Positions 32,357 through 40,100 of a stretch of DNA of 50,416 nucleotides are shown here, piece by piece (positions within the stretch are counted from its first letter, which is position 1; each line of letters starts with the position of its first letter). The stretch covers positions 1 to 50,416 of the forward strand of contig JBDIWM010000003.1 in NCBI GenBank assembly GCA_039638595.1, read 5' to 3'. The position numbers and the translations under genes are program-made. Below the pieces are notes generated by a model. It was not told where the DNA came from. It saw nothing but the letters and a program-made list of their open reading frames with translations, and made no database searches. The stretch is from Atribacterota bacterium (GTDB lineage: Bacteria > Atribacterota > Atribacteria > Atribacterales > Caldatribacteriaceae).

Positions 32357-33503
32357 AGACTTTTTCTCCCTTGATAAAGGTTGCCTGAGAGGTCAGCATT
32401 GCGTCGAAAACCACAAGGTCGGCTTGTTTCCCCTTTTCGATACTTCCCAGGAGGTGGTCATAGCCCAAAAGTGTTGCCGGAAGGAGACTTCCCATGGTGG
32501 CTAAATGAGAAAATGAGAGTCCGGTATACCGATGAAGGTGGTACAATGCTTGGTTGAGAGGGCGAGTGCTTCCGGCTAAACTCTGGCTTTTGGCAAGGAT
32601 TGCCGTTCCCTGGATGAGCATCACGTCTTCAGGTTGATACGGGTATACCCCATCTGGGGGTTCGGCAACCTTGATGGCATTACTCACCGGGAGGAGTTTG
32701 TGGTGCGTTTTGCACCGCAGTGCAAGCTGCAAAATTTCTGGACTCACATGGATTGTGTCGGCAATGATTTCGGTATATATTTCCTCTTTTTCCAGGGCAA
32801 AAGCGAGGAGGTTGGGTTTGCGATGGTACAGGGGGTCCATCCCATTAAAGAGGTGGGTGATGAGCTTTGCACCCCGCTGGAAGGCTTCTTGGGTGGTCCA
32901 GTAAGAGGCGGTGGAGTGTCCAAGAGAAACGAGGATTCCCTGGTTTGTGCAGTATTCGATGGTTTCCATGGCTCCTTCTAATTCTGGGGCAATGGTGATT
33001 CGTTTGATGGTTCCCTCTCCACAATTTAGAAGGGACGCTATTTCTTCTTTTCGAGGAGTCCGAAGATAATTGGGGTCATGAGCACCTCTTCGCTCCAAGG
33101 AAAGGTAGGGTCCTTCTAAGTGGAGCCCAAAAATTTGGGCGCCGTGTGACGGAGGCAAAAAGGTTTTAAATTCGTTGAGGAGAGCCAGCAATCGTTCCCA
33201 GGACGTGGTGAGGGTGGTGGGGAGAAACCCGGTTACCCCAAAGGTGGGGAGGTGGTCGCTCAGTCTTTGAGCACCTCGTACGCCATGTTCGGTGACGTCA
33301 AACCCCAAAAGACCGTGGATGTGAAGGTCAATGAGTCCAGGGAAAATGAAACACCCGGTGAAAGAGAGGGTGGGTGTTTGGCAGTCTTGACTCTCTTTTT
33401 CACTGAAAAGAACCTTGATGAGCCCATTTTGGACCTTTACAAGGCCATTTTCCAGGATCTTCTCTTTGGCGACGATGTTTCCCCGCAGGGCAAAATGGTT
33501 CAT
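32343..33503 (-). CDS. nagA: N-acetylglucosamine-6-phosphate deacetylase-like protein, catalytic Asp replaced by Asn
   Basis: 386 residues, NagA family amidohydrolase, normally removing acetate from GlcNAc-6-phosphate. Metal and substrate motifs present: GLIDLHIHGLLG, FGLHLEGPYLS (Glu ligand), VSLGHSTA and LITHLFNGM (His ligands), EIIADTIHVSPE and the C-terminal GSIEKGKQADLVVFD. At the position of the catalytic Asp (motif VTDA in the family) the sequence reads PVSNAIKVAEPPDG, so Asn275 takes its place. Loss or change of activity is expected from family knowledge. ATG overlaps the SIS gene stop (ATGA); the gene overlaps the MNT gene at its end. Confidence 0.85.
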   Translation of the reverse strand: MNHFALRGNIVAKEKILENGLVKVQNGLIKVLFSEKESQDCQTPTLSFTGCFIFPGLIDLHIHGLLGFDVTEHGVRGAQRLSDHLPTFGVTGFLPTTLTTSWERLLALLNEFKTFLPPSHGAQIFGLHLEGPYLSLERRGAHDPNYLRTPRKEEIASLLNCGEGTIKRITIAPELEGAMETIEYCTNQGILVSLGHSTASYWTTQEAFQRGAKLITHLFNGMDPLYHRKPNLLAFALEKEEIYTEIIADTIHVSPEILQLALRCKTHHKLLPVSNAIKVAEPPDGVYPYQPEDVMLIQGTAILAKSQSLAGSTRPLNQALYHLHRYTGLSFSHLATMGSLLPATLLGYDHLLGSIEKGKQADLVVFDAMLTSQATFIKGEKVYERV

Positions 33504-34528
33504 AATTTGACTACCTTGGTAAGGTTGTGGGGATGGTCCGGGTCAAGACCACGCTTCTTGGCTCGGAAGTATCCCAGAAGTTGCAGAAAAGGTACGTCGA
33601 GAAGGGGTAAAGAAATATCGGTGATGCCGTTTTCGGGAAAGAGGATTTCTACCGTCTGGGAAAGCTGAAGAGTTACTTTTCCCAGATGGAAAAGGATAGC
33701 ACCCAGATCGATCATCTCTTTAAGGAGTTCCCTCTCCAGCGCAAACGCCCTTTCAGAGGTCAGGGCAATGATTAAGGTTTGTTCATCCACGATGGATTTG
33801 GGACCGTGACGGAACTCTAAAAAGTGAAAGGTCTCGGTGGGGGTGAGACTCATCTCCTTGAGTTTTAAAGAGCCTTCCCAGGCTATTCCGTAATAGGGAC
33901 CATTGCCCAAAAAGATGAATTTGGTGAAAGTATCTTGCTCAGCCAGATTCTTTACGGTTTCTTCATGAGTGTTGAGGGCTTGCTGAAGTAATTCGGGGAG
34001 CAAATCAAGGTTTTCTCCTTCTTCCTGAAGGAGCAGGGCCAGAGCGGTGAGGGAAAGGAGCATGGTGGAAAAAGACTGGGTCATCACCACGCTCTCTTCG
34101 TGGGCAAAGGGAAGGACCAGAGCTAATGAGGATATCCGGGCAAGATGTGAATCCCGTTCACAAGTGACCCCTAAGGTTTTCCCCTGGTAGTTTTCGGTAA
34201 AAAACCGCAAGGCTTGCACCGTTTCGCTTGTTTCTCCGGACCGGGAGACGGCCACTAAAAGATATCGCCGGCAGGGAAGAAAAATTCCCTGCGGGAAGAG
34301 AAACACTTCTGAAGACGGAACTCCCCGGGCAGGAATCTGGGTCACGGTTTGGAAAGTATGGGCGGCGGAGAGAGCCAGGTTATAGGAGGTACCGCACCCA
34401 GCAAAAACCACTTCGTCGACCGATTCGGTAAAAAGGGCACGCAAATCCGACTTCATCCCCTGCACGGTGGATAAGGCTTCGCGAAAGCTCTGAGGTTGTC
34501 TTTTGATTTCCACATAGGTGTAATCCAT
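33500..34528 (-). CDS. SIS-domain sugar-phosphate isomerase/deaminase (GlmS C-terminal-like)
   Basis: 342 residues with two SIS domains and no glutaminase domain, as in AgaS/FrlB/GlmD-type enzymes. Domain one has VVFAGCGTSYNLALSAA and AVSRSGETSETVQALR; domain two has GNGPYYGIAWEGSLKLKEMS, ETFHFLEFRHGPKSIVDE, and a GlmS-like tail GLDPDHPHNLTKVVKL. It probably converts an amino-sugar phosphate (glucosamine-6-phosphate or similar) to a keto-sugar phosphate plus ammonia, following the NagA-like step. First gene of the four-gene overlapping operon; ATG 34528 is preceded by GGGGGTG. Confidence 0.85.
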   Translation of the reverse strand: MDYTYVEIKRQPQSFREALSTVQGMKSDLRALFTESVDEVVFAGCGTSYNLALSAAHTFQTVTQIPARGVPSSEVFLFPQGIFLPCRRYLLVAVSRSGETSETVQALRFFTENYQGKTLGVTCERDSHLARISSLALVLPFAHEESVVMTQSFSTMLLSLTALALLLQEEGENLDLLPELLQQALNTHEETVKNLAEQDTFTKFIFLGNGPYYGIAWEGSLKLKEMSLTPTETFHFLEFRHGPKSIVDEQTLIIALTSERAFALERELLKEMIDLGAILFHLGKVTLQLSQTVEILFPENGITDISLPLLDVPFLQLLGYFRAKKRGLDPDHPHNLTKVVKL

Positions 34529-34556
34529 ACGTTCACCCCCTTCTTTTTCCTATCCT

Positions 34557-34562
34557 ATTGTA
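34557..34562 (-). promoter_or_regulatory. Putative -10 box (TACAAT) of the amino-sugar operon
   Basis: TACAAT on the minus strand, 28 bases upstream of the SIS-domain gene start. The -35 region is poor. Assigned by position only. Confidence 0.35.
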
Positions 34563-34643
34563 GCAGACCGTGGGTTTTTTAGGGAAAGAAAGGATGAGTG
34601 TGATCGATGACATCGATGTTAATCTGGAGAATGGAGGCTACCG

Positions 34644-34898
34644 TTGTGGTGCGTAACGAGTGATTTACGCTACTTTAGTTTGGATAACGAATCGCCGGTC
34701 CGGGAAAAGAAAGGGCGAATCAGGGAAGGAATCGCGGTGATGGTTCGGGGATGCACCAAAGGGATAGCGAAAAAATGGTTATACCATGGGGAACGGAGCT
34801 TTGAGGTACTTTCTTCGGGAAGCGCCGGGAAATGGGATATTTTTTATCCCACTGGTGAACGCGTGCTGAAAGACGTTAAAATAACGCTTCGCCTTTGA
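34644..34898 (+). CDS. Possible small protein, 84 residues
   Basis: A TTG start at 34644 follows GGAGG (34633-34637) at good distance. The C-terminal half (SFEVLSSGSAGKWDIFYPTG, then VLKDVKITLRL) looks like a small beta-rich domain, whereas the first 30 residues are less convincing. It is convergent with the PBP1C gene and overlaps its 3' end by 23 bases. No family is recognised. If not real, the interval 34529-34875 holds only the operon promoter on the minus strand and otherwise nothing recognisable. Confidence 0.35.
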   Translation: MWCVTSDLRYFSLDNESPVREKKGRIREGIAVMVRGCTKGIAKKWLYHGERSFEVLSSGSAGKWDIFYPTGERVLKDVKITLRL

Positions 34899-37158
34899 GG
34901 GTCAACGATGGGTACCCCACTTCGATGGTCACGGTATCGGTATTTCCAGAGGGCGAAGAAGCCGTGATGGTGTGGGTTCCCGGAGAGAGGGTGACAAAGA
35001 GAGAAGCACCTCTCTTACTTTTTCCCACAAATTCTCCATTCACGAACCAGTACACTTCGTTTTCCTTGGTCTCAGCTCGAAGGGGAAGGCGTAGACCCCG
35101 GGTAAGGGGGTTGGGAAGGTATCGTTTCCCGTCCGCTGGGGAAGCAATGGTGAGCGAGATTGTCGGACTTGTGATGGGTGAAGAGCGTTTTTGATCTTCC
35201 AGATAGAGGCTCAATTCTTTGGGCCAGAGAGTGACCACCTGTCCATTGTCGAAGCGGTGCAGGTTACAAATTTCCAATCTCGACACTCCTTTGATAAAGG
35301 GAGCTTTGCTGCGGTTCTGACAAGCTGGAGAGGGAAGCTTGCCGGAAATGGAACACACTTCTCGCCATTCGATGGTATCGGGGGGAGTGTACCAGGTACT
35401 TTTTCCTTGGCTGAGCTTTTGCATAATTTTGACTGCGAGGGGGGTAGCGGTTTGCAGTCCCACCAGTTCCTGGTGGGGTTTCCCGGAGGGATCCCCATAC
35501 CAGACCACTACGGTGTAATCGGGATTGTAGGCTATAGTCCAGGCATCCCGTAAGCCATAGGAGGTACCGGTTTTAAAGGCAAAAAGGGGGATTGAGCCCC
35601 CTTCTTTGTGGTAAAGAGGGGAAAATCTGGTGCGATCGGCCAGAATGTCGGCGATGAGGTAGGAGGTAGCCGGTGAAAATATACGTTTTCCATTTTTCGG
35701 TGGTGCATCGCGGAGAAAACTCAGCTCGATGGCTTCTCCTTCACGAGCTAAGGTAAGATAGGCTCGAGCCATCTCCAGTGGGGTCGTTTCGCACCCTCCC
35801 AGAATCAGAGCATCACCGTAGTATTCCGGGTTTTTGTTGATATAGGTGAAACCGAGCTGTTGCAGGGTGGAAAGAAAAAGTGAAACACCCACCGCACGCA
35901 TAACCCGTACCGCTGGAACGTTGAGAGAATAGGAGAGGGCGGTACGGCAGTTCACCGGACCTCGGTACCGCTCGTCGAAGTTACGCGGGATATACCCTCG
36001 CAGACCCAGTGGAGTATCAGCAAGAAGTGATGAAGGGGTGTAGCGACCCTCCTCAAAAGCGAGAGCATACGCAAAAGGTTTGAGTGCTGAACCCGGTGAA
36101 CGAGGGGCCTGCACACAGTCTACCCAGTCTCCCTCTTCTTCGAATCGGGCATTTCCCACATAGGCGAGAACCTGTCCGGTTTTATTCTCCACGATCAGGG
36201 CACAGGCGGTCACTTCTTTGGGAAGAGTGGCAACGGCTTCTTTCATCGCTTTTTCAAGCCAGATTTGGAGTTCAAAGGAAAGAGAGGAAAAAACCGGGGA
36301 AGGGAAGAGGGTGCGGAGGAATTCGGTTGCATGGTAAGCATACCGGGGGAATCCGGCTGGTTTTGGGGGAAGGGATTCTTTGGTAGCCATGGCGTACTCG
36401 ATTGTGGTAATAACCCCACGCCGATAGAGGATATCAAGGATGATAAGGCGTTTCCTCTTTGCCCGTTCCGGGTATTTATCGGGTCGGAGCCGTTCTGGCT
36501 CGGGAAGCATGCCGATGAGGATTGCAGCTTCTCCGAGGGAAAGGTTACGGGCATTTTTCCCAAAATAGAAAAGGGAAGCTGCTTCCACCCCCCGGATATT
36601 CTTGCCTAAGGGGACCCGGTTTAGATAGGTTTCGAGGATTTTTTCTTTGGAAAGACGCCGTTCCAATTTCAGGGCCATCACGACTTCTTTCGTTTTCTGG
36701 AAGATACTCCTTTCCCCAGGATGGGTCATGCGGATGAGCTGAGTCGTTATGGTGGAAGCACCGGAAACGATACGTCGTTCCCGAAAATTATGGAACAAGG
36801 CTCTCCCCAGGGATAGAAAATCAAAGCCCCGGTGGCGGAAAAAACGGCGATCCTCGATTTCGACTGCAAGGAGCGGAAGCCACTTCCCCATGGCGTCGAG
36901 CTCTACCGGAATACACCACTCGTCCTCTACAGAACGAAAAACCCGGAGGATTTTCCCTTCCTGACTCAGGATCAGGGGTGAAGAGGAGTAGGAAAGGATT
37001 CGCTCTGGATTGACCGAGATACTCTGGAAAAGAAACACGAGAAGGATAAGTGGGGCAAAAAAGAGGAAACCCCACTTATCCTTCTGTCCTTTTACTCTCT
37101 CCGTACCACCACGCTCCCCTCTTCGCCAAGTGCTGAGATGGCTGGATTGTACATGCAC
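34876..37158 (-). CDS. pbpC: Penicillin-binding protein 1C
   Basis: 760-residue bifunctional cell-wall synthase: membrane anchor (about 30-50), glycosyltransferase GT51 domain (EIEDRRFFRHRGFD, SGASTITTQLIRM, ETYLNRVPLGKN), transpeptidase domain with SxxK in RSPGSALKPFAYAL, SxN in SYSLNVPAVRV and FAFKTGTSYGLRDAW, and the C-terminal PBP1C beta domain (VYWFVNGEFVGKS). All catalytic motifs are intact. The only visible start, ATG 37158, overlaps the upstream macroglobulin gene by 67 bases, because no other ATG/GTG/TTG occurs in frame before the anchor. PBP1C next to alpha-2-macroglobulin is the same pairing as pbpC-yfhM of enterobacteria. Confidence 0.93.
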   Translation of the reverse strand: MHVQSSHLSTWRRGERGGTERVKGQKDKWGFLFFAPLILLVFLFQSISVNPERILSYSSSPLILSQEGKILRVFRSVEDEWCIPVELDAMGKWLPLLAVEIEDRRFFRHRGFDFLSLGRALFHNFRERRIVSGASTITTQLIRMTHPGERSIFQKTKEVVMALKLERRLSKEKILETYLNRVPLGKNIRGVEAASLFYFGKNARNLSLGEAAILIGMLPEPERLRPDKYPERAKRKRLIILDILYRRGVITTIEYAMATKESLPPKPAGFPRYAYHATEFLRTLFPSPVFSSLSFELQIWLEKAMKEAVATLPKEVTACALIVENKTGQVLAYVGNARFEEEGDWVDCVQAPRSPGSALKPFAYALAFEEGRYTPSSLLADTPLGLRGYIPRNFDERYRGPVNCRTALSYSLNVPAVRVMRAVGVSLFLSTLQQLGFTYINKNPEYYGDALILGGCETTPLEMARAYLTLAREGEAIELSFLRDAPPKNGKRIFSPATSYLIADILADRTRFSPLYHKEGGSIPLFAFKTGTSYGLRDAWTIAYNPDYTVVVWYGDPSGKPHQELVGLQTATPLAVKIMQKLSQGKSTWYTPPDTIEWREVCSISGKLPSPACQNRSKAPFIKGVSRLEICNLHRFDNGQVVTLWPKELSLYLEDQKRSSPITSPTISLTIASPADGKRYLPNPLTRGLRLPLRAETKENEVYWFVNGEFVGKSKRGASLFVTLSPGTHTITASSPSGNTDTVTIEVGYPSLTLKGEALF

Positions 37159-40100
37159 TCTGCCTTGACCTGAGGGATGGCGAACCTTCCCGCGGTAATG
37201 GCCCGTACCGTGTAACGGTATTCAAAGGTTCCATGAAGGTTGGGTATAAAGAGGATCAGCCGATCATCCCGGATTTCAAGATGGAGCGGGGAGCTCTCTT
37301 CTTCCCCCTCGTAACTGACGCTTGTGGCCAGGCGTGGATTTTCCACCTCCAGTCCCCCAGGAAGTGGATCAACGATCACCACGTTTTCTAAAGGCTGGGC
37401 TGTGGCGACCTGGAGGAGCACTTCGAGTATCTCTCCTCGTTTCACATTCTGAAGGTTCTGGGGATTGCCAGTAGTATTGAGATAGGTCCGTTTGATTTCT
37501 ATTCCATGTTGCCATGGTTTTTGGGGAGTGATTGGGAATCCGCTGATATTCCAGAGATAAAAGAGTCTTCCTGAGACCTGGTTCTCAATCTGGAAGGAGG
37601 AGGGAAGAGTCTCCGTGGAAAGGGTTACCTTTTCTTGGTTCACAAACTGCTGGATTTCCCGGCCAGTGGTATCATACATGGTGAAAGTAATATAGGGGAG
37701 GAAGGTTTGTCCTGCGAAGTACTCACTGAGAGCCAGAACCAAGAAGGCGCTTTCCTGGGTGGTGAGGTATTCACTTTGGGGGAGGAGCTCGCGGATGCGG
37801 TTGACGATGGTGGTAGCCTGGGCTGAAGATGGGTCAAGTCGGAGGGTAAGGAGGAGTTGCAGGGCCAGTTTCCGCAGCGATGATTCGTAAATCTCTCCGG
37901 TTTGAGGTGCTGTTTCGAAAGTTGGTGTATACCCTCCAGCCAGCTCTAAAGCCACGTCTTTTTGTCCAGCTTCAGCGTAGGCAAGGGCTAACAGTAAAAG
38001 TCCTGATTCATGGAGAAGCGAACGTTTTTCCCGAAGGTGTTCCATCCAGGCTAAAGGCGCTTCGCCCTGAAGGGTAAGGACATAGGCGGCATAAGCCTGG
38101 GATGAAAAGAGGTTGCGCAGGTACCATTCCTCTTCAGAATAGGGCTGGAGAGTCAAAAGGGTGAGGAGAAAATTCCGGGCATCTTGAAGGGTCTCCTGAG
38201 GAATAGGCCATCCTCTCTTTTGGGCTTCCTGCAAGAAATGAGTCGCATAGGCTGAGTCCCAGAAACTGCTCTGCGACCCACCTGGCCAGGGGCTGAAACC
38301 TCCTTCGTAGGTCTGCATGGAGAGAATGCGTCGAATACGCTTTTCCATGGCATTCCTAATTTCGCTTTCGTTAACCAGGAGTGGGTCAACATCCCGTAAA
38401 AGGTCAGGGAGGAGCAGAAGTCCCCAGGCTGAGGAAACGGTCTGTTCCACGCATCCATAGGGGTACTCAAAGAGGAATGATCCGAGGCGCGTCAAGTCCA
38501 CCCTGGGTGATGGAGCAATGGTGCAATACCCCCTGATGCTTCCCGGAAGCCAGGCAGTTGGAAGGTCAACCCGCTTTCGTTCCGATGGTTCGATTTTTCC
38601 GCCCCCGGCAAGGGTGATTCTCGGGGTGATTGGTCGGATGAGGAACGAAACCCGGTCTTCCCGGGTACCACCAGAAAAGATGGTTTTCACGGTGAGGATG
38701 CCTTCTCCCAAGAGGTCTTTTACTTTCATAGTGATGAACTCTATAATTCGCCCACCCGGCGTAATTTCCACGCGTAGTTCCTTGGGACCCTCAATTTCTA
38801 CCAGGCCATTTTCGCTCATTACCACTTCCACCGTTTCGGTATATTCGGAATGCGAAAAGATGGAGAGGGCGACTTCAAAGGCATCACCTGGGGCGACGGC
38901 TTTGGGGGCCACCACTTCGGTGACCACCTTGTCTGTGCTTAAGACCTCCTTTTCTCCGGAACCAAACCGTTCTCCTTTCATGGCTACGGCCACAAGCTTT
39001 AAGCGCCCATCAAAGTCCGGAATTTCAAACTCGGCGCTGGCCTTCCCTTGCGCATCGGTTTTGAGGGTGGGCAGGAAGAACGAAACGATCTTGAATGCCC
39101 GGGGTCGCAGGGGGGCAAATTCGTCGGCCAGAAATTTTGCGGCTTCCCCTCCAGCTGGGTGAAGGAGTGGCGTAGTGGCGAGTTCTGGAGCAATGAGGTC
39201 GTTGTAAGGATCAAAGGTTCCCACCGTGAGCTGTCGTTTTTCATTAAAGAACGTCCAGGGGTCGGGAGTTTTTTCTGCGGTGAGCTGTAGGAGTCCTACG
39301 TCAACGAGTGCCAGTGAAAGTTCTACTCCATGAACCGGATTTCCAAATATATCCCGAACGGTGATTTGTACCGGAAGCGTGGTTTTGGGTCGAATGGTGT
39401 TTGGGGCGTCGATGGTGATGACAAGATGCGTCGGTATGCGGTTAAGAAATACGGGAATGGTTCCCAGGGCCCGACGAGGAAGCGGTTCTTCCGCATCGGC
39501 TTTCCGCACCATGGTCATGGAGCAATAAGCATTGGGACTCATGGCCTCGGTGACAGGAATTGTGATGGTGCCTTTTCCACTCTCGACGTCAATCACCTTT
39601 TGAAAGAGGATGCGATCGGTTTCCACGGTGATGAGTGCTTTCCCAGCAAATGGTGCCTGATAGGTGATGAGCGCTTCTTCACCGGGGTAATAGATCTTTT
39701 GGTCACTTTGCATGGTAATCCGGTCAAACAGAGCTTCCCCTTCGGGGAGAAATCCGTATTTCCCGTAGACAGAGAAACGTTGCGTGGAGGTGTTGCCGGA
39801 TTCAGGGTCACTCACTTCCAGAAGGTATTCACCGTAATTGGAGGGGGTGAAAGTGTATTTCCCCATTCCTCTTGAAAGTGAAATAGCCTCTTCTTTTTGC
39901 AGAGAGAGTTCTTCTTCTGCCTTATACCTCATTTTTCCTTCGCTTTCGGTAAGGACGTAGTGACGAATGACCTGGTAGATCCGGGCAGTGAGCGTGGTGA
40001 TACGTTCTTCCACGTTCCCGTCTGGTTTAACGACTGCAACCTGAAAATCAACCGGTTGTCCAGGTTCCTGGTCTTTCTGGAAATACTTGATACCCAGAAA

